From Collinsella sp. (GTDB taxonomy: Bacteria; Actinomycetota; Coriobacteriia; Coriobacteriales; Coriobacteriaceae), in assembly GCA_019419545.1 (NCBI GenBank), contig DXZT01000040.1:1-13644 (forward strand): DNA of 13,644 nucleotides. Reading direction: 5' to 3'. Positions 1-5,864 of the stretch are shown one piece after another (the stretch's first letter is position 1; each line of letters starts with the position of its first letter). The position numbers were made by a program, and so were the translations under genes. The notes beneath the pieces are model-generated. The model saw only the letters and a list, made by a program, of their open reading frames with translations, was not told where the DNA came from and did not search any database.

Positions 1-1059
1 CTGGCGGCGTTCCGCCTGCTCCAGGGCGTCGGCGGCGGCGTCCTGGAGGCGGGCGTGTTCATCGCCGCGGCGATGATGCTCGAGCCGAGGGACAGGGGGC
101 CGTACCTCGGGGCGGCTTCGGCCATGTACGGGATCGCGAACGTCGTGGGGCCCGTCATCGGCGGGGCCGTCGCCCAGGGGCTATCCTGGCACGTCATCTT
201 CGTCGTCAACCTCCCCATCTCGATCGTCGCCCTGTTCCTGTCGGGGCGCTGCCTGCCCGGCAGGGCTCCTGGGGCCCCTGCGACTGGCTTCGACATTTCG
301 GGGAGCGTCGTCGCCTCGCTTTGCGTCCTGAGCCTCGTCCTCGCCTTCAGCCTGGCGGGCAGCGTCTTCCCCATGGCCTCGCCGCAGTTCGCGGTCCTCG
401 TCGTGCTGTCCGTTGCCTGCGCCGCGCTCCTTTCCCGCGTGGAGAGGGGCAAGGCCGCCCCGACCGTCCCCATGGGGCTGTTCCGCCGCGGGCAGGTCGT
501 GGCGGGGTTCGCCTCCGGCTTCTGCGTCCAGTTCGCCCTCATGGCGGGCGTCTCCTATCTGCCTAGGCTCCTCCAGGAGGGGCTGGGTATGGCCGCCGCC
601 TCGTCTGGCGCGGTGCTCATTCCCATGACGCTTGCCCTCATGGCCGGCGGCAATGCATCCGGTGCGGCGTTCCGCGCGACCGGGCGGCTCCGCGCCATCG
701 CGACGGCGTCATCCGCCGTCGTGCTTGCGGCGTCGGCGGCGTTCTCTGCGATGTCCCCGATGCTAGCGGTCGCCTCCTGCGCCACCGTCGCGGCGGCGCT
801 GGGTCTCGGCGTCGGCATCGGCATGCCCGTGTCCAACCTTGCCGCCCAGACGGGCGCCGATCCGGCGGACGCCGGGCGCGCCACCTCCATGGCCATGTTC
901 TTCAGGGGCTTCGGCGGCACCGTCTCGGTCGCGGCGTGCGGCATACTTGCCCCCGCCGCGACCGCCGCGGGCACGGCGGCGGTGTTCGGCGCGGTGTGCG
1001 TGGCGGCCGTCGCCGGCCTGGCCGCGTCGCGGTTCATCCCGAGGGAGATCGCCTCGTAG
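1..1059 (+). CDS. MFS drug/proton antiporter, DHA2 (EmrB/QacA-like) family, 5' truncated by window edge
   Basis: The reading frame is open from base 1 and ends with TAG at 1057-1059, giving 352 visible residues. The first GTG, at base 55, is probably internal. The visible part opens inside a membrane segment with RLLQGVGGG. The antiporter signature GIANVVGPVIGG (motif C, TM5) follows, then SWHVIFVVNLPISI, typical of DHA2 14-helix exporters. Hydrophobic segments continue to the C-terminus. Family members are about 450-500 residues, so roughly the first 100 are missing here. By family, the protein would export drugs or other small toxic compounds across the cytoplasmic membrane using the proton gradient. 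The substrate cannot be read from the sequence. Hand counts of three 60-base lines give 68-75% GC, above most of the right-hand part of the window, so recent acquisition is possible. Family assignment is firm; substrate is unknown. Confidence 0.87.
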   Translation: MAAFRLLQGVGGGVLEAGVFIAAAMMLEPRDRGPYLGAASAMYGIANVVGPVIGGAVAQGLSWHVIFVVNLPISIVALFLSGRCLPGRAPGAPATGFDISGSVVASLCVLSLVLAFSLAGSVFPMASPQFAVLVVLSVACAALLSRVERGKAAPTVPMGLFRRGQVVAGFASGFCVQFALMAGVSYLPRLLQEGLGMAAASSGAVLIPMTLALMAGGNASGAAFRATGRLRAIATASSAVVLAASAAFSAMSPMLAVASCATVAAALGLGVGIGMPVSNLAAQTGADPADAGRATSMAMFFRGFGGTVSVAACGILAPAATAAGTAAVFGAVCVAAVAGLAASRFIPREIAS

Positions 1060-1385
1060 GCGCGGCCACTTATCGGCCCTTTCGCAACCGGGATGGGGAT
1101 GCAAGGGACGGCCCCTTGCCCGGGGCCGGGGTGGGGAGCCTCGGCTGCCAAGGGCGGCCCGGCATTGCCGCCGGGCCCATCCCCGTCATGAGGTCATGCT
1201 CGACATCTCCTCGGCCTTTCGGGATTGGCCCGAAGTCGAGGGATTCCCATCAGCCTCCCGTCGGTCGATGACCGGTTCACCACGCAGGAAGAGCGTGACG
1301 GAAGGTCTCGCAAAAAGGCTCCGAGCGCGGCGTGCTCACGCCCGTCGTGGTGCGCCCGAAGGGGGGACGGCTGCTACGGGCTCGA
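1060..1385. other. Gene-free GC-rich spacer with hairpins after the MFS gene
   Basis: I see no recognisable gene in this 326-nt stretch. It holds GC-rich inverted repeats. GCAAGGG at 1101-1107 pairs with 1113-1119. CGGCCCC at 1109-1115 pairs with 1122-1128, excluding the first pairing. GGCCCGG at 1156-1162 pairs with 1171-1177. None is followed by a run of T, so a Rho-independent terminator for the MFS gene is possible but not convincing. Short open frames here look like chance frames in GC-rich DNA. The stretch separates the MFS gene from the broken end of the PadR operon, so it may contain an old recombination junction. Confidence 0.5.
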
Positions 1386-1649
1386 TCATTTGTGAGGAGA
1401 AGACGAACCAGCCGTTGCAGAGCCAATATGGACCTCGCCGACCTCGGCAAGCTGCTCGATGAGTGGAAGCCCTGTCGGGTCGTCTATTTCAACACCACCC
1501 AGAATGATGGTGTCATCGCGCATGTCGATCTGTGTGTTGAACACAGCGAGGTTAAAGCCGGAGGCTACAAATCCGATAGCAGCCAGGACGAGCCCCGTGG
1601 CAACAAGCCCACCCGCTACGGCAAGGTAAATCTTTTTTACGCTGGACAT
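1386..1649 (-). CDS. Short DUF4097-type membrane protein, probably C-terminally truncated
   Basis: This 87-residue protein starts with a positively charged tip (MSSVKK), then one hydrophobic segment at about residues 7-32 with the YLAVAGGLVATGLVLAAIGF pattern. A short outward stretch follows, ending in a low-complexity GSATAGSSSPHK tail. In Gram-positive PadR/DUF1700 operons the third gene usually encodes a DUF4097 protein with this kind of N-terminus followed by a long beta-strand repeat domain, which is missing here. The ATG at 1649 is 14 nt after the DUF1700 stop. Its ribosome binding site, GGAAGGAG, overlaps that stop codon with 7 nt of spacing, so start and expression are well supported. 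Truncation is inferred from family knowledge. A genuinely small anchored protein is the alternative. Confidence 0.6.
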   Translation of the reverse strand: MSSVKKIYLAVAGGLVATGLVLAAIGFVASGFNLAVFNTQIDMRDDTIILGGVEIDDPTGLPLIEQLAEVGEVHIGSATAGSSSPHK

Positions 1650-1663
1650 GTTTGAACTCCTTC

Positions 1664-2299
1664 CTATGCCGTGAGCGGCGCCGCTTCAGCGCCCCTGCGG
1701 CTCTTATTGCCTCGATCTTTCCAGAAGGGCGAAACGGCTTTCTTCGCCCAAAGGGCAGAGAGGCGCGCGATCTGCTTGGACGCCGTCCAGGCGCCGGCTC
1801 CCACGAGGAGCGCCACGCCGATGGAAGCGAATCCCATTCCCATCGAGGTTAAAACGTACGGAACATGCCCGATAATGATGCCGTCCACGGCGAACAGGAG
1901 CACCAACACCACGCCCGCGCCCCCGAATGCCGCGGCCACGATCCACACGCAGAGCGCAAGAACCCAAATGCAGATGTAGACTGCAGCGGCAACGGCGACG
2001 AACGCGAGCAGCAGCGGAATCCATACCGGAGAGCCCACGATGGCGAGCGCCCATAGAAGCGCCGTGCTCTTGCGCTTGGTCCTCGCAATTGCGCGCGGCA
2101 CGGCGGGCAGTTCGTCGAGCGTTGCCTCGGCGACCTCACCGGGCGTGCCCATGGCGACCACGGCCTCGGCCTCCGTCATGCCGTCCTCCATACGGTCGGC
2201 GATGGCCTCCGCGTAGAACTCCTGCGTTTCCTTTACCTGATCTGCCGGCAGGCAGGCCAGAAGCTCGCCCAGCCGGTTCAAGAACTCATCGCGCGTCAT
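1664..2299 (-). CDS. DUF1700 (HAAS domain) family membrane protein
   Basis: The product has 211 residues. Residues 1-65 form the helical HAAS/DUF1700 domain (MTRDEFLNRLGELL; GTPGEVAEATLDELP at 51-65), the form found in proteins encoded next to PadR regulators. Residues 80-175 contain about four hydrophobic membrane segments (LLWALAIVG, PLLLAFVAVAAAVYI, WIVAAAFGGAGVVLVLLFAV, FASIGVALLVGAGAW). A basic cytoplasmic tail follows (KDRGNKSRRG). The ATG at 2299 lies inside the last codons of padR, a 14-nt overlap, and has GAAGGGAG at 2306-2313 as ribosome binding site, so translation is probably coupled. The molecular function of the family is not established. A role as membrane partner of the PadR circuit is inferred from context only. 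Confidence 0.85.
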   Translation of the reverse strand: MTRDEFLNRLGELLACLPADQVKETQEFYAEAIADRMEDGMTEAEAVVAMGTPGEVAEATLDELPAVPRAIARTKRKSTALLWALAIVGSPVWIPLLLAFVAVAAAVYICIWVLALCVWIVAAAFGGAGVVLVLLFAVDGIIIGHVPYVLTSMGMGFASIGVALLVGAGAWTASKQIARLSALWAKKAVSPFWKDRGNKSRRGAEAAPLTA

Positions 2300-2606
2300 G
2301 GTGCGCTCCCTTCACGTAACGGTAGATCTCCTGCACGGATGGCCATTCGGCGAGGAACTCGGCGATACGCTCATGCCCGGCGTCCGTGATGCGGTAGTAC
2401 TTTCGCAGCCGCCCGTTGTGCTCGGCGGAGCGCGCCGTGATACACCCCGCCTTCTCCAGGCGCTTGAGCAACGGATAGAGCGTGGACTCCGTGAGCCCCA
2501 TGCTCACGGGCACGTCCTTCACGATCTGATAGCCGTAGGATTCCTTGCCGGAGACGGCCGCGAGCACGCAGGCCTCTAGGAAGCCGCGCTTCATCTGTGC
2601 CTCCAT
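2286..2606 (-). CDS. PadR-family winged-helix transcriptional regulator
   Basis: This 106-residue PadR protein is of the usual length. It has an N-terminal winged helix: GFLEACVLAAVSGKESYGYQ at 8-27, then GLTESTLYPLLKRLEKAGCI at 37-56 as recognition helix region, and the wing RLRKYYRITDAGHE at 66-79. A short C-terminal helix for dimerisation ends the protein. Such proteins are mostly repressors of a neighbouring membrane or efflux operon and often of themselves. The ATG at 2606 was chosen because AAAGGAGGTG lies 6 nt upstream. The frame stays open further upstream, but that part crosses the promoter and has no family similarity. It overlaps DUF1700 by 14 nt and heads the operon. The inverted repeat over its own promoter suggests autorepression. 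The inducing ligand is unknown. Confidence 0.92.
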   Translation of the reverse strand: MEAQMKRGFLEACVLAAVSGKESYGYQIVKDVPVSMGLTESTLYPLLKRLEKAGCITARSAEHNGRLRKYYRITDAGHERIAEFLAEWPSVQEIYRYVKGAHHDAR

Positions 2607-2624
2607 CCGCACACCTCCTTTCGT

Positions 2625-2662
2625 AGTATACTGTGTTACACATACTATATGACACATAGTAT
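2625..2662. promoter_or_regulatory. Probable PadR operator, inverted repeats over the -10 region
   Basis: ATACTAT at 2642-2648 and ATAGTAT at 2656-2662 are perfect inverted arms around a 7-nt spacer. They cover the -10 box and most of the -35/-10 spacer. Next to them lie the odd-centred palindrome TGTGTTACACA at 2632-2642 and the perfect palindrome AGTATACT at 2625-2632. AT-rich dyads of this kind over their own promoter are typical of PadR operators. Binding here would block RNA polymerase. The match is visible in the sequence; that PadR is the binder is inferred from position. Confidence 0.65.
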
Positions 2663-2672
2663 ATGATGTCAA
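2644..2672 (-). promoter_or_regulatory. Near-consensus promoter of the padR operon
   Basis: On the minus strand TTGACA (2672-2667) is a perfect -35 box. After exactly 17 nt comes TATAGT (2649-2644), a five-of-six match to the -10 box. Transcription should start near 2637, giving a short leader before the strong ribosome binding site at 2611-2621. Such a strong promoter fits a gene held down by a repressor. Confidence 0.82.
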
Positions 2673-2835
2673 CAGTTGTCGTATAGGGAGCCCGGTCTGT
2701 CTGTCCCCGGTATAGCGACGAGTGTCGGTTGACGCATCGCGCGAAACACCAACCAGTGCTCCTTTGATGCAACTCTCATTCGACCACATTTCTGAGCAGC
2801 TACCTTCCCGCACCAAAGCGTGCCTGATCCTGGGA
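2673..2835. other. Intergenic stretch upstream of the padR promoter, no gene seen
   Basis: No family-like protein, RNA or clear promoter was recognised. On the minus strand the frame of padR stays open through it, but the peptide resembles nothing I know and has no well-placed ribosome binding site. It separates the padR promoter from the three-hairpin cluster. Confidence 0.4.
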
Positions 2836-2891
2836 TAGTCGTTGGGGACGTTCTTGAATGAATAGTCGTTTAAGAACGTCCCCAACGACTA
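2836..2891. repeat. Palindromic element A: 20-bp perfect inverted repeat, 16-nt loop
   Basis: Arms 2836-2855 and 2872-2891 are perfectly complementary (core GTTGGGGACGTTCTT). The loop contains AGTCGTT (2864-2870), a copy of the start of the left arm. The right half can therefore also fold on itself by pairing 2864-2870 with 2884-2890. It lies between divergent genes, so it is not an ordinary gene-end terminator. A REP-like dispersed palindrome is the best guess. Confidence 0.8.
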
Positions 2892-2903
2892 CTTCTATAC
2901 AGC

Positions 2904-2940
2904 AAAAAGGGGTGCTGACCATTTCGGTCAGCACCCCTTT
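2904..2940 (-). terminator. Palindromic element B: 15-bp perfect stem, terminator-like for leftward transcription
   Basis: Arms 2906-2920 and 2926-2940 (AAAGGGGTGCTGACC and its complement) are perfect around a 5-nt loop. Read on the minus strand, the GC-rich stem ends in five Ts (2908-2904), the form of a Rho-independent terminator. On the plus strand only three Ts follow. No gene is oriented to need a terminator here. It might shield the padR promoter from leftward antisense transcription, or simply be one module of a repeat cluster. Confidence 0.6.
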
Positions 2941-3009
2941 AAGTTGCGGTGAAATAGGGACTGAATACGGGCTCCAGAGGCCAAAACAGTCCCTATTCCA
3001 CCGCAACTT
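2941..3009. repeat. Palindromic element C: 23-bp inverted repeat with one mismatch
   Basis: Arms 2941-2963 and 2987-3009 pair over 23 positions with a single A/C mismatch (2952 against 2998). The 23-nt loop holds GGGCTCCAGAGGCC. The element directly abuts element B and ends 58 nt before the cutC start, so rightward transcripts starting upstream would carry it in the cutC leader. I see no associated transposase. Confidence 0.75.
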
Positions 3010-3067
3010 CATGGGGGCGTGCGACAATGCCCGTCGGAAAACATTTGCTGTCTTTGGGGGTCTATCT

Positions 3068-3745
3068 ATGCTGTACGAGTTTTGTGCCGAGAACTTTGAG
3101 CGGGTGCCGGCGGCCATTAAGGCCGGTGCGAGTCGTATTGAGCTGTGCGACAACCTTGCCGTTGGTGGCACCACGCCTTCCGCCGGCGTTATTAGCGCTA
3201 CAGTCAGCTACGCTCACGAGCATGACGCGCGAGTGATGTGCATGATTCGCCCGCGTGGCGGTGTCTTTCATTACAACCAAGACGAGCTGCGCATGATGGA
3301 GATGGACCTGGGCCTTGCCGTAAGCGCCGGCGTTGACGGCTTGGTCTTTGGCTGCTGCAAGCCCTGCGCTGGCGGATGGGCGCTCGACGAGCTTACGCTT
3401 GGCGCCCTCGTGATGGCCGCGGGCTGCGCGACCGAGGAATGCAAGCGTGAGCCCATCGACATCACCTTCCACATGGCGTTTGACCAGCTCTCGCCCGAGG
3501 CTCAACTCGATGCCGTCGATACGCTCTCCGATTGCGGCGTTACGCGCATCCTGACGCACGGCGGTGCCGCCGGCACGCCGATCGAGGACAACCTGGAGCA
3601 TCTGTCGCGTCTTATCGAGTGTGCGGGAGACCGCCTGACCATCCTCCCCGGCGGCGGCATTTCCACGGCCAACCGCGATACCGTGGCGGCGGCACTGGGC
3701 GTCTCCGAGCTCCATGGCACCAAGATCGTGCCGCTGGAGGTATAG
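3068..3745 (+). CDS. cutC: CutC family TIM-barrel protein
   Basis: The 225-residue product matches the CutC family along its length: RIELCDNLAVGGTTPSAG at 23-40, MIRPRGGVF at 59-67, TFHMAFD at 133-139, RILTHGG at 160-166 and ELHGTK at 214-219. These lie at beta-strand ends of a TIM barrel. The family was named for copper sensitivity in E. coli, but its biochemical role is not firmly established, so copper handling should not be assumed. The ATG at 3068 gives the standard CutC N-terminus and has GGGGGT just upstream. An in-frame extension back to 2858 would translate through the palindromes and is unlikely. It is somewhat shorter than E. coli CutC because the C-terminal tail is absent. The stop is 3 nt before the DUF4931 start, so the two are almost certainly one operon. 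Confidence 0.92.
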   Translation: MLYEFCAENFERVPAAIKAGASRIELCDNLAVGGTTPSAGVISATVSYAHEHDARVMCMIRPRGGVFHYNQDELRMMEMDLGLAVSAGVDGLVFGCCKPCAGGWALDELTLGALVMAAGCATEECKREPIDITFHMAFDQLSPEAQLDAVDTLSDCGVTRILTHGGAAGTPIEDNLEHLSRLIECAGDRLTILPGGGISTANRDTVAAALGVSELHGTKIVPLEV

Positions 3746-3748
3746 CCC

Positions 3749-4546
3749 GTGGCGCTGATATTTGACGTTCAGCAGGCGAACGGTAAGCCCGACGACAACC
3801 GTCGTCCCGGCACCGCGTGCCCCTTTTGTGACACGGAGGGGCTCGCCAGCGTCATCCAGCGCGATGGTGACTGCATCTGGCTCGAGAATAAGTTCAAGAC
3901 CTTGCGGGCCACCCGTCAGACCGTATTGATCGAGTCTGCCAATCACGACGCCGACCTGGCGACCTATGAACCGGATGAGCTGCATCATGTGATGCGGTTT
4001 GCCCTGGGCTGTTGGCAGCAGATGCTCGATTCCCAACAGTACCGCAGTGTGCTCATGTACAAGAACAAAGGCCCGCTTTCGGGCGGCAGCCTCGTCCATC
4101 CACACATGCAGATTGTGGGCTTGGAGCAGGAAGACGGCTATGCTTCGCTGGCTTCCGCCAATTTCGAAGGCATCAATGTTTGGCAACAGGGGAGAATCTC
4201 GGTCAACATCTCAACCGAACCGATTATGGGATTCTTTGAGGTTAACGTCTCGGCTCCACAGGGAATCGCCGCCAGCGACGACGCCCGCGACCAAGCCGAA
4301 GCGGACCTGTTTGCCGATGCGATTCAGGTGGCCCTGCACTATATCCTGCACGAGCACCACGGCGGCCGCGCGGAGTCGTACAACTTGTTCTTCTACCACA
4401 TGGACGGCCGGACCATTGCCAAGGTGTTGCCGCGTTGGGTGGTTTCGCCCTACTTTGTCGGTTATCGTTTGGCCCAGGTCAATGCCGAGACCACGCTCGA
4501 TATCGATGCAGAGCGCCTGCGTGCGCATCTGGAAACGCTCGTATAG
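3749..4546 (+). CDS. DUF4931 family protein, galactose-1-phosphate uridylyltransferase/HIT-like
   Basis: The 265-residue protein carries CPFC at 24-27, a likely zinc-binding pair, and SGGSLVHPHMQIVG at 111-124. The latter contains the HPHxQ-type motif in which the middle histidine of GalT enzymes takes up the nucleotidyl group. Other conserved blocks are WLENKFKTL at 44-52, ISTEPIMGFFEVNV at 154-167, SYNLFFYHMDG at 210-220 and PRWVVSPYFVGYR at 228-240. Together these fit DUF4931 rather than true GalT, so a nucleotidyl transferase or hydrolase is likely but the substrate is unknown. The start is GTG at 3749, with a perfect GGAGGT at 3736-3741 inside the end of cutC, 7 nt before the start codon. 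It is cotranscribed with cutC and converges on the BASS gene 30 nt away. Confidence 0.82.
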   Translation: MALIFDVQQANGKPDDNRRPGTACPFCDTEGLASVIQRDGDCIWLENKFKTLRATRQTVLIESANHDADLATYEPDELHHVMRFALGCWQQMLDSQQYRSVLMYKNKGPLSGGSLVHPHMQIVGLEQEDGYASLASANFEGINVWQQGRISVNISTEPIMGFFEVNVSAPQGIAASDDARDQAEADLFADAIQVALHYILHEHHGGRAESYNLFFYHMDGRTIAKVLPRWVVSPYFVGYRLAQVNAETTLDIDAERLRAHLETLV

Positions 4547-4576
4547 CAAGACTATCACCCGCGTAATGCGGACAGT

Positions 4577-5575
4577 CTAGCGTCCCATGGCGTCGCGGCC
4601 GGCCTCGACGCGCTTGCGCTGGGCGGCGCGCTCCTCGCCGGTCAGTCGCTCAAAGAGATGTCCGATAACCGAGGCGAGCACCTGCTGAAACAGCGTTCCG
4701 CACATGACGGGAAACACGACCTCGCCGGGAAAATACTGCGTGGCGATGACGGCGCCCGAAGAGATATTGCGCATGCCGCAGGTAAAGCACATGGTGGTCG
4801 TCTCGCTATACGGCAGGTGCAACGCGCGGGCGACCAGAATGCCGACGACAAAGCCGCTGATGGCGAAGGTCAAAATAAAGAGGGCGACTTCCAGGCGCAC
4901 CGCATTCATGTGTAGCACGTACTCGCTCATGGCGGTGGAGTTGGAGGCGATGACACCCATCATCATAAACTTGCAGGCGGGCGAAAGCGCGGGGGAGAGT
5001 TTCTCGTGTCCCCATCCGCGCGTGAACTCGTTGATCACGATGCCGAGCACGGCGGGGATGGCGATCATAAAGGCCATGTTCTGCATCATGCCCGTAACAT
5101 CGATTGCAACGGTGGCACCCAGCAGGAGCTTAAGCGTGAGCGGAATCGTGACGGGCGAGATGACCGAGGACGTCAGGATGATGGTGAGCGCGAGCGGGCC
5201 GTTGCCGCCGAACATGCTGATCCACATAAAGGCGGTGACTGCCACGGGTACGCTGTACTCGAGCACGATGCCGCAGACAAGGTTTGGGTTGGAACCAAAG
5301 AACAGTGAGCCCATGGCATACGCCGCGATGGGGATGAGCACGGCCGAGACAAATAACGCCAAAATCAAATGTAGGGGACGGCGGAACACCTCGGCCACCT
5401 GGTGAAAGGTGTTGCTGAGCGCACCCTGAAACGTCATAAAGGCAAACAAGGCGGGAACGATGGGCTTGAGCACGCCGATCTGCTGGGGAAAGAGCACGCC
5501 GAGCGTCACGCAAATCGGAACGATGACCTGCATGTGCCCCGCGAGAAACTTGCCCAGTCCAACCCATTTCTTCAT
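4577..5575 (-). CDS. Bile acid:sodium symporter (BASS/SBF) family transporter
   Basis: This 332-residue protein has about nine or ten hydrophobic segments and no soluble domain. It matches BASS proteins: LFAFMTFQGALSN at 43-55 early, LEYSVPVAVTAFMW at 105-118, and the conserved late helix region CGMRNISSGAVIATQYFP at 266-283 followed by LFQQVLASVIGHL. The family moves organic anions with sodium. Substrates range from bile acids to pantothenate and keto acids, so bile acid transport in this organism is only a possibility. The ATG at 5575 is preceded by AAAGGGAG with a rather long 12-nt spacing. It is transcribed away from recJ and toward DUF4931. Only 30 nt separate the convergent stops, with a small CCGC/GCGG stem at 4559-4571, so read-through from either side is plausible. 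Confidence 0.85.
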   Translation of the reverse strand: MKKWVGLGKFLAGHMQVIVPICVTLGVLFPQQIGVLKPIVPALFAFMTFQGALSNTFHQVAEVFRRPLHLILALFVSAVLIPIAAYAMGSLFFGSNPNLVCGIVLEYSVPVAVTAFMWISMFGGNGPLALTIILTSSVISPVTIPLTLKLLLGATVAIDVTGMMQNMAFMIAIPAVLGIVINEFTRGWGHEKLSPALSPACKFMMMGVIASNSTAMSEYVLHMNAVRLEVALFILTFAISGFVVGILVARALHLPYSETTTMCFTCGMRNISSGAVIATQYFPGEVVFPVMCGTLFQQVLASVIGHLFERLTGEERAAQRKRVEAGRDAMGR

Positions 5576-5664
5576 ATGCTCTTGTGACTCCCTTTGCTCG
5601 TGAATCCGTTTTGAATGGATATGCTAGACGCTTGCATGCGTCCGTGCGTTAGAAACGCTCGATT

Positions 5665-5699
5665 GTTTCGAGGGTATTACCGCCCTCGTTTATCGAAAC
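5665..5699. repeat. Nested inverted repeat between the BASS and recJ genes
   Basis: CGAGGG (5669-5674) pairs with CCCTCG (5683-5688) across an 8-nt loop. GTTTCG (5665-5670) pairs with CGAAAC (5694-5699) just outside, leaving a bulge. It lies upstream of the recJ -10 box and may be an operator or a chance fold. Confidence 0.4.
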
Positions 5700-5715
5700 C
5701 GCGGCGTGCTGGACG

Positions 5716-5742
5716 TTGTGCGTCCGCGCTGCACGGTATAAT
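5716..5742 (+). promoter_or_regulatory. Probable promoter of the recJ-relA operon
   Basis: TATAAT at 5737-5742 is a perfect -10 box. The -35 region is weaker: TTGTGC at 5716-5721 gives 15-nt spacing. A short GGACG/CGTCC hairpin (5711-5725) covers that -35 region. Transcription would start near 5749, about 50 nt before the leader ORF. Confidence 0.55.
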
Positions 5743-5798
5743 AAATCCGTTCAACAGATCTGCCTGCCGAAGCGGGTATACACAGAGGACTCATCGCT

Positions 5799-5864
5799 AT
5801 GAACCGTGAGAGGTATCGCGGCGACCTGCCCCTATCGGGGGTGGGCGCCTATGTCATCGCTTAA
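5799..5864 (+). CDS. Candidate 21-residue leader peptide overlapping the recJ start
   Basis: An ATG at 5799 opens a 21-codon frame (starting MNRERYRGDL, ending GAYVIA) that stops at 5862-5864. It has AGAGGA at 5784-5789, 9 nt upstream, a better placed ribosome binding site than any for the GTG at 5806. Its end overlaps the recJ ATG at 5851 by 14 nt in another frame, so ribosomes finishing it could restart on recJ. I recognise no similarity. It could be a real coupling leader or a chance short frame. Confidence 0.4.
   Translation: MNRERYRGDLPLSGVGAYVIA

Noticed and set aside
2607..2885. N-terminal extension of PadR
   Set aside because: It crosses the promoter and operator. The ATG at 2606 has a near-perfect ribosome binding site and gives the standard PadR length.
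2836..3009. CRISPR array or riboswitch
   Set aside because: The three palindromes differ in sequence and there are no regular repeats and spacers. No known riboswitch core was recognised.
2836..3009. Insertion sequence remnant
   Set aside because: No transposase fragment or target-site duplication is visible. The hairpins alone do not show it.
2858..3067. N-terminal extension of CutC
   Set aside because: It would translate palindromes B and C. CutC families begin at the ATG at 3068, which has its own G-rich ribosome binding site.
3062..4186. Long open frame antisense to cutC and DUF4931
   Set aside because: It lies opposite two clearly conserved genes, its product resembles no family, and long antisense frames are expected from codon bias in GC-rich DNA.
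4559..4571. Bidirectional terminator between DUF4931 and the BASS gene
   Set aside because: The stem is only 4 bp with no T run on either side, too weak to annotate.
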